Shown: piece by piece, positions 48,381-56,994 of the stretch | Position numbering within the stretch: the first letter of the stretch is position 1 | Layout: the number at the start of each line of letters is the position of its first letter | The notes under the pieces: model-generated | Database searches by the model: none | What the model saw: only the letters and a program-made list of their open reading frames with translations | What the model was told of the DNA's origin: nothing | Made by a program: the position numbers and the translations under genes | Assembly: GCF_000213555.1 (NCBI RefSeq) | Contig: NZ_GL891981.1 | Coordinates: 296,821 to 360,820, forward strand | Source: Dysgonomonas gadei ATCC BAA-286 | Lineage (GTDB): Bacteria > Bacteroidota > Bacteroidia > Bacteroidales > Dysgonomonadaceae | Direction of reading: 5' to 3' | DNA length: 64,000 nucleotides

Positions 48381-50078
48381 ATGAGAAAATTATTATTCCT
48401 CTTTGTTTCATTAACATGCTTGCTAAGCGCATGCAGTGACGATGACGATAAGAAAGAAGAGATTAATGCCAGATCGCCAAAAGCATTGTTTTCTACACCA
48501 GCCCATGAAAGTTTGGATGTACTGTTGGACTCAGAAGTTTCGATAGTATATAATACACCTGTCGTGGTAGACGAAAACAATGGCATCAAGGTTAACGGCG
48601 CAGATGCCACAGTAAGCGTAAACGATCGCAAACTGATATTCAATATTTCGTTAGAAAAAAACAAGACTTATGAAATCGTAGTACCCGCAGGCGCAGTAAA
48701 AAACACTGTAGGTGAAGCCGCTTCGGAAACGAGATTATCCTTCTCTACCATATCCGACACTAAAAGCATCGAAGCAGAAGATGCAACTTTGTCGGGTGGT
48801 GCGGTTGTTGAGAACTCTCTCTCCGGATTTTCGGGAACAGGATATGTAAACCAGAAGGATGGTGATATTACATTCAAAGTGATAATGCCTGAAACCGGAA
48901 TGTATAAAGTCGATTTTCGTTACTCGAATGGAAATAGCCGCAAAGAAAACGACTTGGTAGTAAATGGCACTCAATTGTCAACAATAAGCTTTGATGCAAC
49001 AGATGAATGGAAAACACTTGGTATAAATAAAATCAATCTTAAGTCGGGCGAAAACATCATTACTGTAAAGAAAAACTGGGGCTGGATCAATCTTGATTAT
49101 ATTGAAATCTCTCCGGCATCAGATGGTATTCCATTCGATATTGCCGCTAACCTGATAACTCCTAATCCATCTGCCGAGGCTATAAAAGTATACACGTTTC
49201 TGAAAGAAAATTTTGAAAAGAAAGTGATCTCCGGTGCTATGGCAAACTACAGTACAGGAATAGAAGAGGCGCAATGGATGTACGATAATACAGGCAAATG
49301 GCCTGCACTTACGGGTTTCGATTACATAAACTATACCCGCGACTGGAATACGATAAATTTTACAGAACTGACCGATAATGCAAAAGCATGGTGGAATGAG
49401 AACGGCTTGGTGACTATATTGTGGCACTGGCGTGATCCATTGAAAAAATCGGATGGTTTTTATACCAAAGACACTTCATTCGATGTATCTAAAATATCAG
49501 ACACAAACTCAGATGAATATAAGGCTATGATTGCAGATATAGATGTAATAGCAAGCTATTTGAAACAATTGAAAGATGCAAAAGTACCTGTTATCTGGCG
49601 CCCTTTGCACGAAGCCAGTGGCGAATGGTTTTGGTGGGGAGCAAAAGGTGCTGAACCATGCAAAAAGCTGTGGAAGCTAATGTTTGACAGATTGGTAAAT
49701 CACCACCAATTGAACAATTTGATATGGGTATGGACCAGCGACAGTGCCGGTAGCGCAACCGATTGGTATCCGGGTGAGGAATATGTGGATATCATAGGTA
49801 TGGATATTTATTCGGATGAAAATCAGCATGGATCGCAATACGTAGCATTCGATAAAGTAAAAGAAATATTTGCAGGGAAAAAGATGTTGACACTTAGCGA
49901 GTGCGGATCGATTCCAAACATTGATGCCATGTTTGAATACGGGGACACCTGGTCTTGGTTTATGCCGTGGAATGGAGATTACACACGATCGGACAAACAC
50001 AATGGAGCTTCATTTTTTACAGATCTTTTTAGTAATGACAGGGTCATTACCAGAGATCAAATGCCAAACTTTAAATAA
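48381..50078 (+). CDS. Surface GH26 beta-mannanase lipoprotein: Ig-like, CBM35, GH26
   Basis: 565 residues. Lipobox LLSAC (Cys18) then SDDDDKKEE, an acidic stretch that favours surface export. About 30-125 Big_5-like Ig domain; about 130-250 CBM35-type domain (IEAEDATLSGGAV, GYVNQKDGDITF, NWGWINLDYIEI); about 255-565 GH26 with acid/base Glu411 in RPLHEASGEWFWWG and nucleophile Glu507 in LSECGSIP. Likely endo-acting on long mannan at the cell surface. Nine bp before its paralogue. Confidence 0.94.
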   Translation: MRKLLFLFVSLTCLLSACSDDDDKKEEINARSPKALFSTPAHESLDVLLDSEVSIVYNTPVVVDENNGIKVNGADATVSVNDRKLIFNISLEKNKTYEIVVPAGAVKNTVGEAASETRLSFSTISDTKSIEAEDATLSGGAVVENSLSGFSGTGYVNQKDGDITFKVIMPETGMYKVDFRYSNGNSRKENDLVVNGTQLSTISFDATDEWKTLGINKINLKSGENIITVKKNWGWINLDYIEISPASDGIPFDIAANLITPNPSAEAIKVYTFLKENFEKKVISGAMANYSTGIEEAQWMYDNTGKWPALTGFDYINYTRDWNTINFTELTDNAKAWWNENGLVTILWHWRDPLKKSDGFYTKDTSFDVSKISDTNSDEYKAMIADIDVIASYLKQLKDAKVPVIWRPLHEASGEWFWWGAKGAEPCKKLWKLMFDRLVNHHQLNNLIWVWTSDSAGSATDWYPGEEYVDIIGMDIYSDENQHGSQYVAFDKVKEIFAGKKMLTLSECGSIPNIDAMFEYGDTWSWFMPWNGDYTRSDKHNGASFFTDLFSNDRVITRDQMPNFK

Positions 50079-50087
50079 CAATGAAAC

Positions 50088-51881
50088 ATGAAAAAAGTAA
50101 ATTTTATTTTATTATTACTTTCCGCATTATTTATAACGGCCTGTAATAATGATGAAAAAACAGAAGACATATCTTCTGATTCGGTGATGCATCAAAAGTC
50201 TGCACAAAGTAATCGCTACGAAGCAGAATATGCATTATTGTCAGCAGATGCTGTTATTGAAAATAGCATAGCAGGCTATTCTGGTTCGGGTTATGTTAAT
50301 CAAAAATCAGGCAATATTTCTTTCAAGGTAAATGTTCGTGAAGCAGGTGAGTACAGCATTATTTTTCGTTATTCCAGTGGTGGCGAATATAAAGAGAATG
50401 ACTTACTGGTAAATGGAAACTCTATAGCTACAGTCAAGTTTAATGCAGCCTCCGGCTGGCAAACAATACTACAGTCAGACATAACACTTCAATCGGGTGA
50501 AAACACCATAACAATTAAAAAAAACTGGGGCTGGATATATCTGGACTATATAGAAATTGTATCGCAAGGACCTGTGAAATATGAAGCAGAACAGGCTTCG
50601 TTAACTGGTGGAGCTCTAGTCGCCAATTCGCTTGGAGGCTATTCGGGTACAGGATATGCAGATCAGCGGGGCGGTGATATTACTTTCGATATCACAGTTC
50701 CCTATAATGGACAATACACTCTCGGCTTCCGTTATTCGAACAGTAATGAATATAAAGAAAATGACCTTCTTGTAAACGGGCAGTTCATTCAGATACTAGC
50801 ATTTAATGGAGCTAGCGACTGGAGCATGCTCCAAGTAGGACCAATCAGTTTAAATGCCGGAACAAACACTGTTACTGTACAAAAAAACTGGGGCTGGATA
50901 TACTTGGACTATATGGAAGTGTCAGCTTACCAATCAGTCAGTTTTAATATTGATGCAGCTTTGGTTACTAAAAATCCTTCAGCAGAAAGTGTAAACCTTT
51001 ATAATTTCCTGAAAGATAACTTTGGGAAGAAGACCATATCCGGAGCTATGGCAAATTATAGTACAGGTCTGGAAGAAGCTACATGGATGTATGAGCAGAC
51101 CGGTAAATGGCCGGCACTAGCAGCCTTCGATTTCATTAATTACACAAGAGATTGGGGAACAATTAACTTTAACGAATTAGTCAATAATTCCAAGGCCTGG
51201 TGGGCTAATAATGGTATCGTTTCTCTACTATGGCACTGGCGTGACCCTCTGTGGGTCAATGATGAGTTTTATACGGAGAAAACATCTTTTGATATTAGCA
51301 AAATAGATGATACGAACTCTGCCGAATATAAAGCGATGATCAGAGATATAGATATTGTAGCTCAATATTTGAAGCAACTGAAAGAGGCTAAAGTACCTAT
51401 TCTGTGGAGACCATTGCATGAAGCAAGCGGCAAATGGTTTTGGTGGGGAGCAAAAGGTAGTAACTCATACAAAAAACTATGGGTTATTACATACGACCGT
51501 ATGGTTAATTACCACGGGCTTAATAATCTGATATGGGTATGGACAAGCGAGGCTGATGATCCAGACTGGTATCCGGGCGATGATTATGTAGATATTGTAG
51601 GTATGGATATTTATCCCGGCGAAAACCAGCATGGCTCACAATACGTGAAATTTAATAAGGTTAAAGAATTAGTAAATGGCAAAAAGATTATCGCTTTGAG
51701 TGAATGCGGTTCAATTCCTGATATCGATTCCATGTTCAGCAAAGGGGACACCTGGTCTTGGTTTATGCCGTGGAACGGAGATTTTCTTCGTTCCGACAAA
51801 CACAATGGAGCATCATACATCAAAAATGTATTTAAAGACAGCAGAGTTATTACAAGGGATCAAATGCCTAGTTTGAAGTAA
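50088..51881 (+). CDS. Surface GH26 beta-mannanase lipoprotein with two CBM35 domains
   Basis: 597 residues. Lipobox FITAC (Cys19) followed by NNDEK. Two CBM35-type domains at about 43-160 and 164-283 (YEAEYALLS; YEAEQASLTGGAL, each ending NWGWIYLDY) are followed by GH26 with Glu445 in RPLHEASGKWFWWG and Glu539 in LSECGSIP. The GH26 domain is highly similar to that of the preceding gene throughout (TRDQMPSLK against TRDQMPNFK at the ends), a tandem duplication with different N-terminal modules. Probably the second surface endo-mannanase. Confidence 0.94.
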   Translation: MKKVNFILLLLSALFITACNNDEKTEDISSDSVMHQKSAQSNRYEAEYALLSADAVIENSIAGYSGSGYVNQKSGNISFKVNVREAGEYSIIFRYSSGGEYKENDLLVNGNSIATVKFNAASGWQTILQSDITLQSGENTITIKKNWGWIYLDYIEIVSQGPVKYEAEQASLTGGALVANSLGGYSGTGYADQRGGDITFDITVPYNGQYTLGFRYSNSNEYKENDLLVNGQFIQILAFNGASDWSMLQVGPISLNAGTNTVTVQKNWGWIYLDYMEVSAYQSVSFNIDAALVTKNPSAESVNLYNFLKDNFGKKTISGAMANYSTGLEEATWMYEQTGKWPALAAFDFINYTRDWGTINFNELVNNSKAWWANNGIVSLLWHWRDPLWVNDEFYTEKTSFDISKIDDTNSAEYKAMIRDIDIVAQYLKQLKEAKVPILWRPLHEASGKWFWWGAKGSNSYKKLWVITYDRMVNYHGLNNLIWVWTSEADDPDWYPGDDYVDIVGMDIYPGENQHGSQYVKFNKVKELVNGKKIIALSECGSIPDIDSMFSKGDTWSWFMPWNGDFLRSDKHNGASYIKNVFKDSRVITRDQMPSLK

Positions 51882-51941
51882 GCTGTCTATTTCGACAAGC
51901 TCCATTCATAGTGTAAATAGTGTGTAATCAGATATTTGTAT

Positions 51942-51974
51942 TCTATCCCGTTGTATAAAGGGTAACGGGATAGA
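51942..51974 (+). terminator. Strong hairpin upstream of the GH130 gene
   Basis: TCTATCCCGTT (51942-51952) pairs perfectly with AACGGGATAGA (51964-51974), 11-nt loop. No T-run follows, so it may be a weak terminator, processing site or stability element that divides the extracytoplasmic enzymes from the cytoplasmic cassette beginning at 52008. Confidence 0.6.
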
Positions 51975-52007
51975 TTATCTAACGAAATAATTATAAAAAA
52001 AGAAGCA

Positions 52008-53180
52008 ATGAACGAACTATTTAACAAACGCTTACAATCTGTTACGGCAGAATACGAAAAATTAATAAGCAGAAAGAACAAGGCTGTATTGCCGGGTAAT
52101 GGCATTTACGAACGTTATACTTATCCTGTAATCACAGCCGAACACACACCCGTCTGCTGGCGTTACGATATGTCTCCCGAAAGTAATCCTTATTTTATGG
52201 AACGTTTCGGGATCAACGGGACATTCAATGCCGGAGCTATTAAATGGAAGGACAGATATCTGCTTGTAGTACGGGTTGAAGGCAACGACCGTAAATCGTT
52301 CTTTGCCATAGCTGAAAGTCCTAACGGGATAGATAATTTTCAATTTTGGGATTATCCGATAACGCTTCCTGAAACAGAAGACCCGGATATCAATGTTTAC
52401 GATATGCGTCTGACGGCTCACGAAGACGGATGGATTTACGGAGTATTCTGTTCCGAACGCAAAGACCCGGATGCTTCGGCGGGAGATTTATCATCGGCTG
52501 TTGCGGCTGCGGGTATTGTTCGCACCAAAGATCTCAAAACATGGGAGCGACTTCCCGACCTTAAAACAAAAAGCCAGCAACGCAATGTTGTATTACACCC
52601 CGAGTTTGTTAATGGCAAGTATGCTTTATACACCCGTCCTCAGGATGGATTTATCGACACCGGCAGTGGTGGTGGCATCGGTTGGGCATTGATTGATGAT
52701 ATAACAAATGCGGTTGTTAAAGAGGAACGGATAATCAATCACCGTCACTATCATACCATAAAAGAATTGAAAAATGGCGAAGGTCCACACCCGATAAAAA
52801 CTACTAAAGGCTGGTTGCACCTGGCACACGGTGTTCGCAGTTGCGCTGCCGGATTGCGTTATGTGTTATACCTTTACCTGACTGATCTGGCACAACCTGA
52901 TAAATTGATTGCCGAGCCGGCAGGGCACTTAATGTCTCCTATGGGTGAAGAACGTATCGGCGATGTATCTAACGTATTGTTTACGAATGGATGGATTGCC
53001 GACGAAGATGGCACAGTGTATATCTATTATGCATCGAGTGATACACGTATGCATGTGGCTGTTTCGTCAATAGACCGCCTATTGGATTATTGTTTGAATA
53101 CACCTGCCGATGGATATCGCTCGGCAACATCAGTGCAAGCTCTAACTAAAATCATAAAGAATAATTTGGAGTCTAAATAA
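52008..53180 (+). CDS. GH130 4-O-beta-D-mannosyl-D-glucose phosphorylase
   Basis: 390 residues, no signal peptide, cytoplasmic. Five-bladed GH130 propeller resembling the GH130_1 mannosylglucose phosphorylases: GINGTFNAGAIKWKDRYLL, catalytic Asp132 in NVYDMRLT, phosphate-contact region RNVVLHPEFVNGKYALYTRPQDGF, and HRHYHTIKELKNGEGP. It splits Man-beta-1,4-Glc with phosphate into alpha-mannose 1-phosphate and glucose. Adjacent GPH symporter and mannobiose 2-epimerase reproduce the known Bacteroides mannan cassette. Confidence 0.94.
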   Translation: MNELFNKRLQSVTAEYEKLISRKNKAVLPGNGIYERYTYPVITAEHTPVCWRYDMSPESNPYFMERFGINGTFNAGAIKWKDRYLLVVRVEGNDRKSFFAIAESPNGIDNFQFWDYPITLPETEDPDINVYDMRLTAHEDGWIYGVFCSERKDPDASAGDLSSAVAAAGIVRTKDLKTWERLPDLKTKSQQRNVVLHPEFVNGKYALYTRPQDGFIDTGSGGGIGWALIDDITNAVVKEERIINHRHYHTIKELKNGEGPHPIKTTKGWLHLAHGVRSCAAGLRYVLYLYLTDLAQPDKLIAEPAGHLMSPMGEERIGDVSNVLFTNGWIADEDGTVYIYYASSDTRMHVAVSSIDRLLDYCLNTPADGYRSATSVQALTKIIKNNLESK

Positions 53181-53200
53181 CTCCTAACCACAGACAATCC

Positions 53201-54604
53201 ATGATAAATACAGATAAAGTAACACTAAAAGAAAAAATAGGATATGGATTTGGCGATGCAGCCTCATCCATGTTCTGGAAACTATTCGGTATGTACCTGA
53301 TGTTCTTCTATACCGATGTATTCGGTATGGAAGCTAAGGTTGTAGGAACAATGTTCCTTGTCACCCGCATCTGGGATTCAATTTTCGACCCCATCATCGG
53401 CGTCATTGCAGACCGCATAGAAACCAAGTGGGGTAAGTTCCGTCCATTTATCCTTTTTCTGGCTATTCCCTTTGCCATCATCGGGGTATTCACATTCTAT
53501 ACACCCGAATTTGGCACCACCGGTAAGATTGTATATGCTTACGTAACCTATTCGTTGATGATGATGGTTTATTCGGCTATCAATGTGCCTTATGCCTCTT
53601 TGCTTGGTGTTATAAGTCCCAACCCCAAAGAAAGGAATGTACTTTCTACTTTCCGTATGGTGTTTGCCTATATCGGTAGCTTTGTTACTTTACTGTTGTT
53701 TATGCCGATGGTCAATTATTTCAGTAATGGCAGTAAAATCATTTCAGACCAGCAATATGGCTGGCTGATGGCTGTGGTGATAATCGCAATAGCCTGTGCT
53801 ATCCTTTTCTTCTTTTGCTTTGCCTTTACAAAAGAAAGAGTAAAACCGATGAAAGAGGAACAAACACCTCTGAAAGATGATTTGCGTGATCTATTCAGGA
53901 ATAAACCTTGGTGGATATTGTTGGGGGCAGGGGTTTCGGCACTGATATTCAACTCGATCAGGGATGGTGCTACAATCTATTATTTCAAATACTTTATCGA
54001 CGAAGAAAACTTTGGAACAATCAGTCTTTTAAATATTCCTTTTGTGCTCAGTGGCTTATATCTGGCTTTAGGGCAGGCAGCCAATATAATCGGGGTAATC
54101 CTAGCTGCGCCTGTAAGTAACCGTATCGGGAAGAGGTACACCTACATGGGGGCGATGGTAATAGCCACCGTACTTAGTATTGTTTTCTATTGGTTGGGTA
54201 AAGATAGTCTGGTTTTGATCTTTACGCTGCAAGTACTTATAAGCATATGTGCAGGAAGTATTTTCCCGCTGTTGTGGTCTATGTATGCCGATTGTGCCGA
54301 CTATTCGGAACTAAAAACTGGGAACCGGGCCACAGGTCTTATATTTAGTTCATCATCTATGAGCCAGAAACTAGGGTGGGCGGTAGGTACAGCGCTAACC
54401 GGATGGCTCTTGGGTTATTTCGGATTTCAGGCAAATCAGGCGCAAAGTGCCGAGACCATAAACGGCATAAAGATGTTTCTCAGCTTTCTGCCTGCGGTAG
54501 GTACGGTATTGTCGGTTGTATTCATTTACTTCTATCCACTGACAGAGAAGAAGCTTGAAGAAATAACGACCGAATTGAATAAAAAGAGAGAAGGACAGCT
54601 TTAA
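53201..54604 (+). CDS. GPH-family sugar:cation symporter, probable mannobiose importer
   Basis: 467 residues, 12 predicted spans. MelB/GPH hallmarks: EKIGYGFGDAASSMFW at the N-terminus, the TRIWDSIFDPIIGVIADR motif with the two cation-site Asp residues, and the late motif YADCADYSELKTGNRATGLIFS. It would move mannobiose or other short manno-oligosaccharides across the inner membrane with H+ or Na+. Between the phosphorylase and the epimerase genes, with gaps of 20 and 12 bp. Confidence 0.92.
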   Translation: MINTDKVTLKEKIGYGFGDAASSMFWKLFGMYLMFFYTDVFGMEAKVVGTMFLVTRIWDSIFDPIIGVIADRIETKWGKFRPFILFLAIPFAIIGVFTFYTPEFGTTGKIVYAYVTYSLMMMVYSAINVPYASLLGVISPNPKERNVLSTFRMVFAYIGSFVTLLLFMPMVNYFSNGSKIISDQQYGWLMAVVIIAIACAILFFFCFAFTKERVKPMKEEQTPLKDDLRDLFRNKPWWILLGAGVSALIFNSIRDGATIYYFKYFIDEENFGTISLLNIPFVLSGLYLALGQAANIIGVILAAPVSNRIGKRYTYMGAMVIATVLSIVFYWLGKDSLVLIFTLQVLISICAGSIFPLLWSMYADCADYSELKTGNRATGLIFSSSSMSQKLGWAVGTALTGWLLGYFGFQANQAQSAETINGIKMFLSFLPAVGTVLSVVFIYFYPLTEKKLEEITTELNKKREGQL

Positions 54605-54616
54605 AAATATTCGAAA

Positions 54617-55783
54617 ATGGAAGCATTCAGAAACGAACTAACAAATAATATACTGTCATTTTGGGTTGATAAGATGCAGGACAACACACATGGTGGATTC
54701 TATGGTTGCCTAGATGGGAACGATATTTTACACAAAGATGCAAACAAAGGGGCTATACTGAATTGCCGCATACTGTGGACTTTTTCGGCTGCATACCGTC
54801 TTTTCCGTGACCCACAGTATTTGACGATTGCTAAACGAGCTTTCGATTATATACAAACCTATTTCATAGACAAGGAGTATGGCGGAGTATATTGGGAGCT
54901 GGACTGTGAGGGTAATCCCATAAATACAAAGAAACAGACTTATGTACAGGGATTTGCATTATATGGCTTCTCTGAATACTATAGGGCTGTTAGCGATGAA
55001 AAGGCTTTGGAGTTAGCAAAAGAATTTTTCTACCTGATAGAAAAAACTAAAGACAAAAAACGAGGAGGATATTTCGAGGCTTTCACTCGCGAATGGCAAG
55101 CGATCGACGATATGCGTTTGAGCGAAAAAGATGCTAACGAGAAAAAGACAATGAATACCCACCTGCATATATTAGAACCCTATACTAACCTATGCCGTAT
55201 TTGGCAGAATTCTCAATTGCAAGTTGTTCAACGGGAGTTGATAGAAATATTTAGATGTCAGATACTCGACAGCAATACATATCATCTGAATCTATTCTTT
55301 GATGAAGATTGGCAGGTGAAATCTACAGTTATTTCCTACGGACATGATATCGAAGCTGCGTGGTTATTGTACGAAGCCGCAGAGGTGTTAGCGGATAAAC
55401 CTCTGTTGGATGAAATAAAAATACTTTCGTTGAAGGTGGCAGATGCCGCATCAGAAGGTATACAGGCAGATGGTAGTCTGATTTACGAAAAAAATGGAGA
55501 TCATCCCGATTATGAGCGTCATTGGTGGGTACAAGCCGAAGCTATTGTAGGCTATATGTATGCTTATAAATTGTCGGGAAATGCTAGTTATAAACAGAAA
55601 GCTGTTGATGTCTGGGAATATATAAAAGAAAACCTGATTGATAGAGAAAACGGAGAGTGGTATTGGAGTCGTTTTGGAGATGGGGCAATCAACAGGAAAG
55701 ATGATAAAGCCGGTTTCTGGAAGTGCCCTTATCATAACGGACGTATGTGCATGGAAATGATAGAAAATTTTAGTTCTAATTAA
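54617..55783 (+). CDS. Mannobiose (cellobiose) 2-epimerase
   Basis: 388 residues, cytoplasmic, (alpha/alpha)6 barrel of the N-acylglucosamine 2-epimerase/cellobiose epimerase superfamily. Conserved blocks: GGFYGCLDGN, LNCRILWTFSAAYR, YGGVYWELD, NTHLHILEPYTNL, SYGHDIEAAWLLYEAAE (catalytic His region), and RHWWVQAEAIVGY. It turns Man-beta-1,4-Man into Man-beta-1,4-Glc, the substrate of the GH130 enzyme two genes upstream. Length is normal for cellobiose 2-epimerase. Confidence 0.92.
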   Translation: MEAFRNELTNNILSFWVDKMQDNTHGGFYGCLDGNDILHKDANKGAILNCRILWTFSAAYRLFRDPQYLTIAKRAFDYIQTYFIDKEYGGVYWELDCEGNPINTKKQTYVQGFALYGFSEYYRAVSDEKALELAKEFFYLIEKTKDKKRGGYFEAFTREWQAIDDMRLSEKDANEKKTMNTHLHILEPYTNLCRIWQNSQLQVVQRELIEIFRCQILDSNTYHLNLFFDEDWQVKSTVISYGHDIEAAWLLYEAAEVLADKPLLDEIKILSLKVADAASEGIQADGSLIYEKNGDHPDYERHWWVQAEAIVGYMYAYKLSGNASYKQKAVDVWEYIKENLIDRENGEWYWSRFGDGAINRKDDKAGFWKCPYHNGRMCMEMIENFSSN

Positions 55784-55800
55784 ACCTTATTTTATATATC

Positions 55801-56949
55801 ATGAAAAGGATTTTATTTATCATAGTAGCTCTTGTGCTTACCTCTATGGTGAAGGCTCAGGATTCTGATAACCCTCCCGGAATAGTAATTAAACATGTTT
55901 CATCCCAAACGCAAAAATATATAGGCTCACCCAGCATTTGCATTATGCCTGATGGGGATTATATTGTTTCGCATGACGAGTTTGGTCCTAAATCGAGAGA
56001 GTTCGAATCGGCTAATACATACATCTATCGATCCCAAGACAAGGGATTGACCTGGGACAGTATTGCCAGGGTGCATGGGCAATTTTGGTCAAACCTCTTT
56101 CTGGTGAATAAGGACTTATATATCATGGGAACGAACAAGCATCATGGAAACTTGATTATAAGAAAGTCGGTAGATGGAGGACATACATGGACAATACCTT
56201 ATGACGGACAGAATGGCTTGATTCTGGAAGGCGAATATCATACTGCCCCTGTGCCGATCGTGTTTCACAAGGGACGTGTATGGAGGGCTGTTGAGTATGC
56301 TACTGCCAAAACTACCGAATGGGGCAAACGGTACAGTGCAATGATTGTTTCAGCTCCAATCGACTCGGATTTGCTCAACGCTAAAAATTGGATCAGATCA
56401 AACCATTTGGAATATAATGCAGATTATCTCGAAGGGCGCTTTGCTGCTTGGCTTGAGGGTAATGTCGTGGTTAGTCCCGAAAATGAGGTAGTGGATGTTT
56501 TGCGGGTGAATCAGCATGAAGCAGGAGAAGAGAAGATTGCAATTGTTAAAGTATCCGACAGTTCGAATGTTTTTTTCAGTCCTCAAGATTTTTATACAAT
56601 GCCCGGTGGGTCGAAAAAGTTTACAATACGCTACGATGACAAATCGAAAAAATATTGGGCTATAGTGAATGACGTGCTGCCGACATATAAGGATAAAAAT
56701 CCACATGCTGTGAGAAACCATCTATCTCTGATTTCTTCTCCCGATCTGAAAAATTGGTCTGCCTGCAAATCTATTTTATTCCATCCCGATAGTGATAAGC
56801 ACGGCTTTCAGTATATCGATTGGGTATTTGACGGAAATGATATTATATTCGTATCTCGCACAGCCTATGATGACAAGGACGGCGGTGCCAATAATTATCA
56901 TGATGCTAACTTTCTGACTTTCCACAGAATAGAAAATTTTAGGAAATAA
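55801..56949 (+). CDS. Secreted BNR/sialidase-fold six-bladed propeller protein
   Basis: 382 residues with signal peptide (VLTSMVKAQ). BNR/Asp-box repeats SQDKGLTWD (about 80) and SVDGGHTWT (about 124), and a third-type block ISSPDLKNWS (about 311). The overall pattern is of the exo-alpha-sialidase-like superfamily, but the Arg triad and the FRIP motif of true sialidases were not recognised, so a sialidase reaction is not claimed. Many such proteins in PULs are uncharacterised hydrolases. In the mannan operon it might remove or bind a side group. Confidence 0.7.
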   Translation: MKRILFIIVALVLTSMVKAQDSDNPPGIVIKHVSSQTQKYIGSPSICIMPDGDYIVSHDEFGPKSREFESANTYIYRSQDKGLTWDSIARVHGQFWSNLFLVNKDLYIMGTNKHHGNLIIRKSVDGGHTWTIPYDGQNGLILEGEYHTAPVPIVFHKGRVWRAVEYATAKTTEWGKRYSAMIVSAPIDSDLLNAKNWIRSNHLEYNADYLEGRFAAWLEGNVVVSPENEVVDVLRVNQHEAGEEKIAIVKVSDSSNVFFSPQDFYTMPGGSKKFTIRYDDKSKKYWAIVNDVLPTYKDKNPHAVRNHLSLISSPDLKNWSACKSILFHPDSDKHGFQYIDWVFDGNDIIFVSRTAYDDKDGGANNYHDANFLTFHRIENFRK

Positions 56950-56994
56950 GAAGAACCTTGATTAAAAAAAGTCTGAAACCATAAAGTAAGCCTG

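Noticed and set aside
55801..56949. True exo-alpha-sialidase
   Set aside because: BNR repeats alone are not enough; the arginine triad and FRIP motif were not recognised, and the operon is for mannan.
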